The translations under genes were made by a program, and so were the position numbers. This document shows, piece by piece, positions 25,747 to 34,463 of a stretch of DNA of 64,000 nt. Position 1 is the first letter of the stretch. Each line of letters opens with the position of its first letter. Below the pieces are notes generated by a model that worked only from the letters and a program-made list of their open reading frames with translations, was not told where the DNA came from and did not search any database. Origin of the DNA: Candidatus Gastranaerophilales bacterium (GTDB lineage Bacteria > Cyanobacteriota > Vampirovibrionia > Gastranaerophilales > Gastranaerophilaceae); the NCBI GenBank assembly GCA_910587815.1, contig CAJUNK010000011.1, forward strand, positions 16,727 through 80,726, given 5' to 3'.

Positions 25747-26663
25747 TAAATTTTTTGAATACTATATTTTCAATTTTTGCACTTTTATTTTTACCATTTG
25801 TAATGGTTGGGATAATTAAAAAAACAAAAGCTTTTTGGGGCGGAAGAAAAGGCCCATCCATATTTCAGCCATTATACGATTTTATAAAATTATTAAAAAA
25901 AGATTCTGTAATAAGTAATAGCACATCTTTTATATTTAAGCTTGCTCCGCTTGTAACTATTGTATGCACTGTGTTTGCTGGGCTTTTTGCACCATTAATT
26001 ACAGGAAGTGCCATAATAAACATTGAAATGGGGCTTATAATTTTTGCTTATATTCTTGGCTTAAATAAATTTTTTGCCCTAATTTCAGCTATGGATACAG
26101 GTTCCAGTTTTGAAGGAATGGGCGCTTCTCGTGAAGCCTGTTTCACTGCAATTGTAGAGCCTGCATTTTTTATGATAATTGCATCAATTATGGCAATAAG
26201 TCATAATTTTACTTTTGATAGTTTATCTAAGATTATTCAAAATATGGGAAATTATGGGGTTTTAATCTGCATATTTGCAGTTTTGGCCCTGTTTTTGATG
26301 GTTTTAATTGAAGGATGCAGAGTACCTGTGGATGATCCTGCCACCCATCTTGAACTTACAATGATTCATGAGGTTATGATACTTGATAATTCAGGATTTG
26401 ATTTAGCAATGTTGACCTATGCTGCCTCTATGAAAATGCTTTTAATCTCTTCTTTAATTGTAAAAATTATAATTCCTGATGGCACACCTTATTATCCCAT
26501 TTATTATTTAGCGGCAATCCTTTTGATATCAATAATTATAGGTACTATAGAATCTTCAATGGCAAGAATCAGGATGTCTCATGTTTTTGAATTTATATTT
26601 ATTATGAGCTCTTTTGCGCTTGTAATCCTTTCTTTGACAGCAGTAAGGGTATTTGGAGGCTAG
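25743..26663 (+). CDS. Hydrogenase-4/NuoH-like membrane subunit, HyfC type
   Basis: Membrane subunit of 306 residues homologous to NuoH and HycD, which links the soluble arm to the antiporter-like subunits. Conserved stretches are FWGGRKGPSIFQPLYDFIKL, SSFEGMGASREACFTAIVEP and EGCRVPVDDPATHLELTMIH, which carry the acidic residues of the quinone-cavity/E-channel region. The ATGA overlap with hyfB shows translational coupling. Confidence 0.94.
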   Translation: MINFLNTIFSIFALLFLPFVMVGIIKKTKAFWGGRKGPSIFQPLYDFIKLLKKDSVISNSTSFIFKLAPLVTIVCTVFAGLFAPLITGSAIINIEMGLIIFAYILGLNKFFALISAMDTGSSFEGMGASREACFTAIVEPAFFMIIASIMAISHNFTFDSLSKIIQNMGNYGVLICIFAVLALFLMVLIEGCRVPVDDPATHLELTMIHEVMILDNSGFDLAMLTYAASMKMLLISSLIVKIIIPDGTPYYPIYYLAAILLISIIIGTIESSMARIRMSHVFEFIFIMSSFALVILSLTAVRVFGG

Positions 26664-26669
26664 AAAATT

Positions 26670-27311
26670 ATGGAAAATGGTTTTGTAATTTTATTTGGTT
26701 TAACAATGCTCTATCTTGCTGCTACAAGCAGGATAATTTCTCACATCAGGGTGCTTGTAGTGCAAGGAATTTTATTATTTTTAATATGTTTTTTGGGATA
26801 TAAAGATACTCCGCTTTTAAATTTAGCATTTTTAACTGCTGAAACAATTGTTGTAAAATCCATCCTTATTCCTTTATTTTTGTATAGAATTTTAAAGAAA
26901 ACTCATGCAAAAAGGGATGAAGAAGCAAATATTCCGCATTTTTACTGTCTTGTAATTTCAAGTGTAATTTTGCTTTTCGGATTTTTAACATCAAATTATA
27001 TGGCATCTCATAATTCTGTATCAGCACTACATTTTGGGGTTGCAATATCTGTTATTGTAATAAGTTTATGGCTGATTACAATAAAGCACAAAATTGTATC
27101 AAATGTCATAGAATTTATTGCAATGGAGAATGGAATATTTTTACTTTCTCTTTCTGTTGCTGGTGAAATGCCAATTTTAGTGAATCTTGGTGTTCTTTTG
27201 GATGTATTTATTGCGGTGTATATTTTAGGTCTTTTTGTAAAAGAAATTGATAAAGAATTTAAAGACCTTGAAGTATCACATCTTTCAGGCCTGAAGGATT
27301 ATGAAGATTAA
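26670..27311 (+). CDS. Hydrogenase-4 component E-like membrane subunit
   Basis: Seven-helix membrane protein of 213 residues matching HyfE in length and topology, with MLYLAATSRIISHIRVLVVQGILL at the start as family-type text. The N-terminal part is NuoK-like: the glutamate in FLTAETIVVKSI and the helix FIAMENGIFLLSL fit the proton-channel glutamates. It begins 6 bases after hyfC without a clear ribosome site, so it is probably coupled. Confidence 0.88.
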   Translation: MENGFVILFGLTMLYLAATSRIISHIRVLVVQGILLFLICFLGYKDTPLLNLAFLTAETIVVKSILIPLFLYRILKKTHAKRDEEANIPHFYCLVISSVILLFGFLTSNYMASHNSVSALHFGVAISVIVISLWLITIKHKIVSNVIEFIAMENGIFLLSLSVAGEMPILVNLGVLLDVFIAVYILGLFVKEIDKEFKDLEVSHLSGLKDYED

Positions 27312-27340
27312 GGTTATGAAAAATTAAGGATTATTAAAAA

Positions 27341-28804
27341 ATGTTAACCATTCATTCAATTATAATATCAATAATATTAATATTTCCTGTAATATCAGGA
27401 GTTTTGACTGTTTTAATCAAAAGAAAAGCTTTCAGCAATTTTATGTTGAATCTTTATGGTGTACTCCATTTTCTAGGGTCAATGTATTTGATATTTAGTA
27501 ATGAAGCAAATTTTAACAAATATTTTACTGTGGATAATTTAAATAAAATATTTCTGCTTATTCTATCCTTTGTATTTTTGATGGTGGTTATTTATAACAA
27601 TGGCTATACAAAGAATTTAACTGTTTATTCAAATAGAAAAGCTTGTTTTTATTCTAATGCCGTTATTACATTTGTTGCAGCTATGACAGGTGCTATTCTT
27701 GCTACAGACCTTGGCACAGCCTGGGTTTTGGTGGAAGCTACAACCCTTGCAAGTGCTTATTTAATATATTTTAATAAAACAAAAAGTTCAATTGAAGCCG
27801 CGTGGAAATACGTTTTTATGTGTTCTATAGGGATTGCATTGGCGTTTGTTGGGATAATATTTTTAAATATTTCATCAGGTGGTATAAATTCTTTAAATTA
27901 TACAGAATTATCCAAAAATGCCCAATTTTTCAATATCTTTTGGCTGAAGCTTTCTTTTATATTTATATTGTTTGGGTTTGGAACCAAAATGGGGCTTGCG
28001 CCAGTACATTTTTGGCTGCCTGATGCACATTCAGAATCTCCATCACCTGTTTCAGCTTTATTATCTGCAACCCTTTTAAATTCAGCATACCTTGTAATAT
28101 TGAGGGTATTTAATATTTTAAATATTACAGGATGCAGCATTTATGGCAGGATAATGCTTGCTGTGATGGGCTTTTTATCATTGTTTGTGGCGGCAGTATT
28201 TATTTATCACATTAAAAATTATAAAAGAATGCTTGCATATTCATCCATTGAAAATATGGGCATTTTAGCAATAGGAACGGCACTTTTTAATGGGGCACAT
28301 TATGCTGTAATATTACATCTTTTGGGGCATTCTTTTGTAAAGGCTTCGTTTTTTCTTACATCTGGAAATATTTTAGAACTTTTTGAAACAAAGAGAATTA
28401 AATCAACTAAAAGTATAATGACAATAGACAAAAACACTGCTTGGCTTTGGATAGATTCATTTATTGCAATTTGTGCATTTCCAACCTCTGTTCTTTTTAT
28501 TAGCGAATTTTTGATGATAAAAAAAATGATTGCATCACAGCATTATGTCTTGTGTGTACTGTTTGTGCTTTTGCTTACAGTGATTTTATTCGGTATGGGT
28601 AAAGCTGTTTTAAATATGGTGTTCAATAAATCTGGTGAAGAAAAATTTGAAATGACAGAAAAAAATAAAGAAAAATTGTCGCTTTCTATGTATATTCCGC
28701 AGACAATTTTGCTTGCAATAGTATTTATTTTGGGTGTTTATATTCCGCCATTTTTGCACAATATTATAAATATGGCAGGTATTAGCATGTTAGCAGGTTT
28801 TTAA
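27341..28804 (+). CDS. Hydrogenase-4/NuoN-like membrane subunit, HyfF type
   Basis: Second antiporter-like subunit in the operon, 487 residues with about 14 helices. The core GLAPVHFWLPDAHSESPSPV matches NuoM/HyfF, followed by KRMLAYSSIENMGILAIG, also present in HyfB. AAGGA precedes the ATG by about 10 bases. A HyfD-type third antiporter subunit is missing, so this complex would have two antiporter modules rather than three. Confidence 0.92.
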   Translation: MLTIHSIIISIILIFPVISGVLTVLIKRKAFSNFMLNLYGVLHFLGSMYLIFSNEANFNKYFTVDNLNKIFLLILSFVFLMVVIYNNGYTKNLTVYSNRKACFYSNAVITFVAAMTGAILATDLGTAWVLVEATTLASAYLIYFNKTKSSIEAAWKYVFMCSIGIALAFVGIIFLNISSGGINSLNYTELSKNAQFFNIFWLKLSFIFILFGFGTKMGLAPVHFWLPDAHSESPSPVSALLSATLLNSAYLVILRVFNILNITGCSIYGRIMLAVMGFLSLFVAAVFIYHIKNYKRMLAYSSIENMGILAIGTALFNGAHYAVILHLLGHSFVKASFFLTSGNILELFETKRIKSTKSIMTIDKNTAWLWIDSFIAICAFPTSVLFISEFLMIKKMIASQHYVLCVLFVLLLTVILFGMGKAVLNMVFNKSGEEKFEMTEKNKEKLSLSMYIPQTILLAIVFILGVYIPPFLHNIINMAGISMLAGF

Positions 28805-28827
28805 ATTTTTAAGGGAAATTTATAAAG

Positions 28828-30330
28828 ATGATAAAAAATTGGCATATTGCAAAAAATAATGAAAGATTAAGCCTGAATGACTTACCTGTTTTAGATATTA
28901 AGGATTTAAGAAAAGAAACCATAGAATTTTGTAAAAATGGCCTTCGTCCTGCTGGGTTTTTTGGCAAAGATGAAGGGGATGGAGTTGTCAAATTATTTAT
29001 AATTCTTGCAGATGACAAAGGTGTGCTTGGCAAAAAAGGTGTTTTTTATGTTTCAAGTGCAATATTTTGGGCGCACATCAGGCTTTATGATTCTTTTACA
29101 TCTGAAATTCCTGCATTTCACATGTTTGAACGAGAATTTTTTGAAGAATTTAAGATTGAACCTTTGGGGCATCCATGGTTAAAACCTTTAAGAAAAAACC
29201 AAGACAGGTATGAATTTTTTGAAATGGAAGGGGATGAAATTCACCATGTGCTTGTGGGGCCAATCCATGCAGGGGTGATAGAACCGGGTCATTTTAGGTT
29301 TATGTGCAATGGGGAAACTGTGTACCATCTTGAAATAATGTTAGGGTATCAGCACAGGGGCGTGGAAGATTTAATGGTAAAAAACCCGACAAACCAGCTG
29401 GCAGAATCAATTTGCGGGGATAGTGTCATTGCAAATAATATTGCATATTCTTCTCTGATGGAATCTATTAAAGGAATTTCTGTTTCAAATAAGGCGCAAT
29501 TAATAAGGAAATTGGCGCTTGAAATGGAGCGGGCTGCAATTCATATTGGGGATTTAGGTGCAATAGCAGGGGATATAGCATATCTTATGGGCGCATCTGT
29601 TTTTGGAGCCACAAGAACTTTGGTTATAAATACTATGCTTGAATTTTCAGGAAGCCGCTTTGGCCGCGGGCTAATTACACTTGGCGGTGTGAATTTTGAA
29701 ATTGATGAAGAAAAGATTGAACGCGCCAGAAAGACATTTGATAAGGTGGAAAAAGATGTTTGCCGTATGGTAAAAACTATGCTGAAAAATTCAAGTGTAG
29801 CTTCAAGGCTTGAAAAAACAGGCACAATAAGCAAAGAAAGAGCCGAAGAAATTGGTTTGGTTGGAATGGCAGCAAGGGCATCCGGGGTAAATTTGGATTC
29901 AAGATTTGATTTTGCTGATAAATGGATGGATGAATTGAATATAGAGCCTGTGAAAATAAAAGGTACAGGGGATGTAAATGCAAGGTTTAAATTGAGATAC
30001 AGAGAGATTTTACAATCTTTTACTATAATAAGGAAAATTTTTGATAAATTAAAAGAATATGCCCACGAGCCTATAAATTGTGGTTATGAGGCATTAAGCA
30101 AAGAAAATGCGAAAAATGCTTTTGTGATTTCAATAATAGAAGGCTGGAGAGGAGAAGTTATTCACATTGCAATGACAGATAGATGCGGCAAATTATTAAA
30201 GTATAAAATAAAAGACCCTTCTTTTAATAATTGGTATGCTCTTGCACTTGCTGTTAGAAACAATGGGGTTTCAGATTTCCCTCTTTGCAACAAAAGTTTT
30301 AACCTTTCATATTGTGGGTGTGACCTGTAA
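28828..30330 (+). CDS. HyfG/NuoCD-like large subunit without [NiFe] ligands (Ehr-type)
   Basis: Fusion of 500 residues: a NuoC-like 30-kDa domain (about 1-130, with EEFKIEPLGHPWLKPLRK) and a NuoD/[NiFe]-large-subunit-like domain. In catalytic group 4 enzymes the large subunit has CGxC near the start and CxxC at the end. Here the first site reads AESICGDSVIANN (Cys196 kept, second Cys is Ser199), and the C terminus reads NKSFNLSYCGCDL instead of a DPCxxC motif. It therefore fits the energy-converting-hydrogenase-related (Ehr) complexes, which are not expected to make hydrogen. AAGGGA precedes the ATG. The substrate of the complex is unknown. Confidence 0.88.
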   Translation: MIKNWHIAKNNERLSLNDLPVLDIKDLRKETIEFCKNGLRPAGFFGKDEGDGVVKLFIILADDKGVLGKKGVFYVSSAIFWAHIRLYDSFTSEIPAFHMFEREFFEEFKIEPLGHPWLKPLRKNQDRYEFFEMEGDEIHHVLVGPIHAGVIEPGHFRFMCNGETVYHLEIMLGYQHRGVEDLMVKNPTNQLAESICGDSVIANNIAYSSLMESIKGISVSNKAQLIRKLALEMERAAIHIGDLGAIAGDIAYLMGASVFGATRTLVINTMLEFSGSRFGRGLITLGGVNFEIDEEKIERARKTFDKVEKDVCRMVKTMLKNSSVASRLEKTGTISKERAEEIGLVGMAARASGVNLDSRFDFADKWMDELNIEPVKIKGTGDVNARFKLRYREILQSFTIIRKIFDKLKEYAHEPINCGYEALSKENAKNAFVISIIEGWRGEVIHIAMTDRCGKLLKYKIKDPSFNNWYALALAVRNNGVSDFPLCNKSFNLSYCGCDL

Positions 30331-30345
30331 AAAAAGGAATATAAA

Positions 30346-31113
30346 ATGTTTGATACACTAAAATCAAAAATATATCAAGGAAAACAATACATAAAAAATA
30401 TTGAATGCGCCCAAATGAGGGAGCAATTTAGAGGGCTACCTATTCTAAAAGATAAAAATTGCGATAATTGTGCAAAATGTCAAAACATTTGCCCTACAGG
30501 CGCATTGAATATTAACCCATTGACAATTGATATGGGAAAATGTACATTTTGCGGCGCTTGCAAAAATATCTGCACAAAAAATGCCATAAATTTTTCAAAT
30601 TTTTATAAACTTTCTACAACAGATTCAAAAAACCTTGTTATAGATGAAAGGATGACAAAAGAACTTTTTGAAAAGACTGCAATTGAAACCAAAAAAGAAA
30701 TAACATCAGTCTTTTCAAAATCTTTAAAATTAAGACAAGTTTCAGCAGGGGGCTGTAATGGTTGTGAAATGGAATTAAATGCCTGCTCAAATGTAAATTT
30801 TGATATGGGAAGGTTTGGGATAGATTTTGTTGCATCTCCAAGGCATGCTGATGGCATTGTAATAACAGGGCCTGTTACAAAAAATATGGCTTATGCCCTT
30901 GAAGATTGCTACAAGGCAGTTCCTAACCCAAAAATGGTGATTTTATGCGGAGCATGTGCAATTTCTGGCGGGATTTTTCAAAATTCTACAGAAATTGACC
31001 GCGAATTTTTGAAAAAATATCCTATAGATTTATACATTCCAGGCTGCCCTGTTCACCCTCTAACCTTTATAAATGGAGTTTTGGGGTATATTAAAGAAAA
31101 GAAAACACATTAA
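30346..31113 (+). CDS. Fused 8Fe ferredoxin/NuoB-like small subunit (HyfH-HyfI fusion)
   Basis: Protein of 255 residues. The N-terminal part has two [4Fe-4S] motifs, Cys39-42-45-49 and Cys66-69-72-76, each CxxCxxCxxxC. The C-terminal part is NuoB-like with GGCNGCEME (137, 140), CGACAIS (201, 204) and PGCPVHP (234), enough ligands for the proximal cluster. E. coli has these as separate HyfH and HyfI; here they are one polypeptide. With intact clusters and no [NiFe] site next door, the arm can carry electrons from a ferredoxin-like donor to an unidentified acceptor. AAGGA precedes the ATG. Confidence 0.92.
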   Translation: MFDTLKSKIYQGKQYIKNIECAQMREQFRGLPILKDKNCDNCAKCQNICPTGALNINPLTIDMGKCTFCGACKNICTKNAINFSNFYKLSTTDSKNLVIDERMTKELFEKTAIETKKEITSVFSKSLKLRQVSAGGCNGCEMELNACSNVNFDMGRFGIDFVASPRHADGIVITGPVTKNMAYALEDCYKAVPNPKMVILCGACAISGGIFQNSTEIDREFLKKYPIDLYIPGCPVHPLTFINGVLGYIKEKKTH

Positions 31114-31215
31114 TTTATTTGCCTTAAAGTCTTTATAGTGCTTGATTAAATATTTTGGGTATTTTATCAGGTTTATGTTGTTTATATTTTGTTTTGAATC
31201 ACTGTCATATTGGCA

Positions 31216-31246
31216 GTTTGCAAACAATGGATATGTTGTTTGTAAA
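31216..31246 (+). terminator. Hairpin after the hydrogenase-like operon, possible terminator
   Basis: GTTTGCAAACAA pairs with TTGTTTGTAAAC (one wobble) around an 8-base loop and is followed by a T-rich stretch that is not a clean run. It lies about 100 bases after the last gene of the operon. The region 31114-31280 holds nothing else that I can identify. Confidence 0.45.
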
Positions 31247-31276
31247 CTATATTTTGTGTTTTTGAAAATACATAAG

Positions 31277-31332
31277 AAAAGGGCACCTAAAGGTTACTGA
31301 AAAAGGTGCCCGAAAAGTTGTTCATCAAAAAA
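31277..31332 (-). terminator. Terminator of the glycine-rich prepilin gene, part of a repeated 3' block
   Basis: GGGCACCT (31281-31288) pairs with AGGTGCCC (31304-31311); on the minus strand it is followed by TTTTCTT. The loop text AAAGGTTACT and 15 bases beyond the stem (GAAAAGTTGTTCATC) recur almost exactly at 63660-63711, next to another glycine-rich gene. The shared block is about 55 bases, larger than a simple terminator needs. Confidence 0.85.
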
Positions 31333-31348
31333 TTGCATGAGCCGCCCC

Positions 31349-34300
31349 CTACTGCACACTTTTATACTCAAGGATAATAAAGCCATCGCCACCATTACCC
31401 CCTCTGCCGCCTGTTCTATTTAATACAGCACCGCCTCCGCCTCCACCGCCAAAGGCTCCATTACCTCCATCAGGTGAAGCTGCTGTAGATTTAGCATTAC
31501 ATATAGTTTCATAAAGCGGAGATGGTATTGCACTTCCTCCGCATCCTGGACGTACAGGCCCCGCTGTTTCTTCAACCCCATCATTAGAATTAATAGATGT
31601 ATTGCATACTTTATTTCCTTCACCATCTTTTGAATTAAATATGCAGGCTAAATATCCGCCCATACCACCATAATCATTTATACCTTTTTGTCCGTTAATA
31701 ATACTTAAATTATTCTGAACAAAATCTTTGTATAATGCATTGTAATTATCAGGAAACTTAACTTCACCTCCATGGATTCCTGAATCAGATGTTCCAATAT
31801 TTCCTTTAATGCCGCCTCTAGCAGATAATGTTACCTTCTTTCCTCCTGATTTAACAGTTAATGTTGTTGTTCCTCCATTACCATCTCCAACAATAGAACT
31901 TCCGCCTTTGCCAATATTTATTATCATTTTTCTATCAGTCCCATCGAAATTAGTTAATACTCCTTTAACAATTTCACCAGCTGTTCCTCCACCTCCATTT
32001 GTTCCACCCCATTCAATATAGATATACCCGTTAGCACCCTTGCCCCCGTATCCAGGTATTCCTTTGTCATTAATTACACCTCCTCCTCCGCCACCGCCTG
32101 CGCCGTAACTTGTAATTAATGCATCCCCGCCGTCAGATTGTGCTCCTCCTTCTAAACCTCCTTTTAATAAAGCTCCGTTTAGATCATAGAGCTGTCCTCC
32201 TTTTCCTCCGCCTGCTCCATTACCCGGAGTTTTACCGGCTCCTCCATTTTCTCCCCCGTTATGAAAATTAGTCTTTTTCCAATTAACATATTTAGCATAA
32301 CTACTATCTACATTACTTGTTTTTATTCCTCCCCCAATACCATAAGAATTATTTATATACGTTTCATCACTTTCATATTTCCCCCCTTTACCTCCTGAAA
32401 CTGATATCAATGTGGTACCGCTGCTATTTGTAATAGATGTACTTCCTCCATTATTACCATTACTTCCATAACTTGTAGTCTTACCTCCCCCCGTCCCTAT
32501 ATTAAAGTTAAGCTTTTGGCCCGGTGTTACACTTAATTCTCCTATCCATATTTGTCCTGCTCCTCCACCGCCTCCAGAGTTTGATTTAGTATAGTATTGG
32601 CATTTAAATACATTTTTTTTACCTGTTCCTCCATAATACATACGAAGGGCTCCAGGTTTGCCGGCTTCAAACCTGCATATTGTACTCCCATCTTGACATG
32701 AGGTACCTTTTCCGCCTCCCTTGCCGCCATTGCAGCGTTCTTCTCCAAATATATTCTGTGAGCCTGGTATGATGCCCGCAGAATTATATGATGCAGAAAC
32801 ACCACCGTATCCGCCTCCACCTCCACCACCTTTTCCTTGTATACTGGTAGTTGCATAACCGGCTTGACCTGCATTACCCTGACCGCCGCCAATAAAAGTA
32901 TTTAAAGATTTTCCGCCGCTGCCACCACCACCGCTGTATGTTCCAGCACCGCCGCCTCCTCCGCCTGCTCCGTATCCGCCTCCGCCACCGCCACCGCCGC
33001 CCGCAGCAGCAATACTAGTGAATTCAACACCGCATCCGCCTCCACCACCGCCACCGCCAGCTTGAAATATTATTGAAGCATCAGCAGCCCCTGATGCTGT
33101 TGAAACAGTGGTAGGGCCGCCACCTCCATAACCGTTTCCTGCTGTTGAAGAACCTATATATCTGTAACCGCCCCCGCCACCTGCGGCCCAAATTGATCCA
33201 TAGCCGCCATTGCCTGCATAAAAATTCCCGCTTTTTGCCTGAGCACCTCTACCACCTGCTGCTAGAAGAATATTTTGTGTGCCATAACTACCGTTGCCTG
33301 CTGCGTTAACATTTCCTGCATTTGTACTGTGTATTGAATCAGACCCACTGCCGCCAGATATGCCATTGCATAACCCTGCACTAATATTTTCACGCCCGCC
33401 GGCATAACAGGACTCTGCACCACCACATCCCCCGCCACCAATTTTTATATATATAGCCTGACTGGTTATATCCAAACTTTTATTACTCAAAAAACCACCG
33501 CTGCCGCCCCCGCCGCCATAACCGTATGATGCGTGGGCTCCGCCTCCGCCTCCGCCGCAGGCAGTTATTTTAATACTTGAACCTGTAATACCACCAGGAC
33601 TGACTTTAATAGCTTCATCTGCAATATAGGTCCATTGAGTTTCCCCGCTTGTCTTGCATCTTGAATCAAGCTCGGGAGCACCATATCCTGCTTTTGGAAA
33701 TCTTTCAACTTTAGTTTCACCTAAGCTCAAATAATCATTGTATGTTTCAGTTGTATTGGGTATATTTCCATAGGCCCAGTCTGTGCCCACTCCTCCGCTT
33801 GCTCCCCCTCCGCCTGCACCTATTAAGAATACACGGAGTTTATTTACATTATCAGGAACAATCCAATTGCTTTCAGATGATGTTATTTCTTTATTACCGT
33901 ATGAAGCATCTCCACCAGCACCGCCTGCTCCCATCATAGTTACGTTAATTCTACTAGCATCTGTTGGTATATTAAATTCTTTTTGTTCAGAACTATCTGT
34001 AAATATAGTAATAACACTATCCTTATCATACTTTGATGCATCAGCTAATATCTTAACCTCAGCATCTGTTACCCTTCTTGTCATCACAGGAGCAAGTGCT
34101 GCCATAAGCAATGATGCCACTAAAAGTGCCATTAATAATTCTACTAATGAAAACCCAGCTTTTTTGTTACTCTTTATGTCACCCTGAACTTGTTTCAGGG
34201 TCTTCCTGTAATCTGTTGGAGATTCTGATATAAATTCAGAATGACATGATTTGTTCAGGGTGACAGGTTGAAAAAAGGCAGGTTTCTTATGGATTGCCGC

Positions 34301-34450
34301 GTCGCTTTGCTCCTCGCAATGACAGAGGGGAAAATCCTCATAATGACGAGTTTTAAAAAAGGTCGATGGCATTTGAAATGACCAGTGCTTTCTGCTCACC
34401 TGGGTAATTGAAACGGTAGTGTTATTGGTATTGAATTTCTTTAAAACCAT
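31349..34450 (-). CDS. Glycine-rich prepilin-like surface protein
   Basis: Protein of 1033 residues. A type IV prepilin signature (NKKAG, cut, FSLVELLMALLVASLLMAAL) sits at Gly99/Phe100, far from the start because the leader contains two dispersed repeats read in frame. After a 30-residue pilin helix comes one small region (VKILADASKYDKDSV), then about 800 residues very rich in Gly, Ala, Ser and Tyr (runs such as GAGGGGGGYG), and a C terminus of the form GGxGGDGFIILEY. It is presumably processed by PilD and placed on the surface through a type IV pilus or secretion system. AAAAGGAG lies 9 bases before the ATG. The function is unknown. Confidence 0.82.
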   Translation of the reverse strand: MVLKKFNTNNTTVSITQVSRKHWSFQMPSTFFKTRHYEDFPLCHCEEQSDAAIHKKPAFFQPVTLNKSCHSEFISESPTDYRKTLKQVQGDIKSNKKAGFSLVELLMALLVASLLMAALAPVMTRRVTDAEVKILADASKYDKDSVITIFTDSSEQKEFNIPTDASRINVTMMGAGGAGGDASYGNKEITSSESNWIVPDNVNKLRVFLIGAGGGGASGGVGTDWAYGNIPNTTETYNDYLSLGETKVERFPKAGYGAPELDSRCKTSGETQWTYIADEAIKVSPGGITGSSIKITACGGGGGGAHASYGYGGGGGSGGFLSNKSLDITSQAIYIKIGGGGCGGAESCYAGGRENISAGLCNGISGGSGSDSIHSTNAGNVNAAGNGSYGTQNILLAAGGRGAQAKSGNFYAGNGGYGSIWAAGGGGGYRYIGSSTAGNGYGGGGPTTVSTASGAADASIIFQAGGGGGGGGCGVEFTSIAAAGGGGGGGGGYGAGGGGGGAGTYSGGGGSGGKSLNTFIGGGQGNAGQAGYATTSIQGKGGGGGGGYGGVSASYNSAGIIPGSQNIFGEERCNGGKGGGKGTSCQDGSTICRFEAGKPGALRMYYGGTGKKNVFKCQYYTKSNSGGGGGAGQIWIGELSVTPGQKLNFNIGTGGGKTTSYGSNGNNGGSTSITNSSGTTLISVSGGKGGKYESDETYINNSYGIGGGIKTSNVDSSYAKYVNWKKTNFHNGGENGGAGKTPGNGAGGGKGGQLYDLNGALLKGGLEGGAQSDGGDALITSYGAGGGGGGGVINDKGIPGYGGKGANGYIYIEWGGTNGGGGTAGEIVKGVLTNFDGTDRKMIINIGKGGSSIVGDGNGGTTTLTVKSGGKKVTLSARGGIKGNIGTSDSGIHGGEVKFPDNYNALYKDFVQNNLSIINGQKGINDYGGMGGYLACIFNSKDGEGNKVCNTSINSNDGVEETAGPVRPGCGGSAIPSPLYETICNAKSTAASPDGGNGAFGGGGGGGAVLNRTGGRGGNGGDGFIILEYKSVQ
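34178..34264. repeat. 87-bp palindromic repeat inside the prepilin leader
   Basis: GTCACCCTGAAC (34178-34189) and GTTCAGGGTGAC (34253-34264) are perfect 12-bp terminal inverted repeats, with an inner ATTCTGA/TCAGAAT pair. In the coding frame it reads SEFISESPTDYRKTLKQVQG, a peptide pattern I associate with dispersed repeats in many unrelated bacterial genomes (recollection, not searched). It contributes about 29 codons. Confidence 0.8.
34291..34323. repeat. Second dispersed-repeat fragment in the prepilin leader
   Basis: ATTGCCGCGTCGC at 34293 and GCTCCTCGCAATGAC to 34323 form an imperfect palindrome with ATTGC/GCAAT ends, more GC-rich than the surroundings. In the coding frame it reads CHCEEQSDAAIHKKP, again a pattern typical of translated intergenic repeats. 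It lies 27 bases from the first repeat, so two elements interrupt the same leader. Confidence 0.7.
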
Positions 34451-34463
34451 AAGTTTTAACTCC

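Noticed and set aside
23782..31113. A functional hydrogen-evolving [NiFe] hydrogenase
   Set aside because: The large subunit lacks the two CxxC ligand pairs, so the operon is called hydrogenase-related only.
31349..34165. CRISPR-like or minisatellite array in the glycine-rich gene
   Set aside because: The repeated text comes from GGN codons; unit lengths and spacers are irregular and there are no cas genes.
34291..34450. A functional N-terminal domain preceding the pilin helix
   Set aside because: The peptide is explained by translation of palindromic repeats; nothing in it looks like a folded domain.
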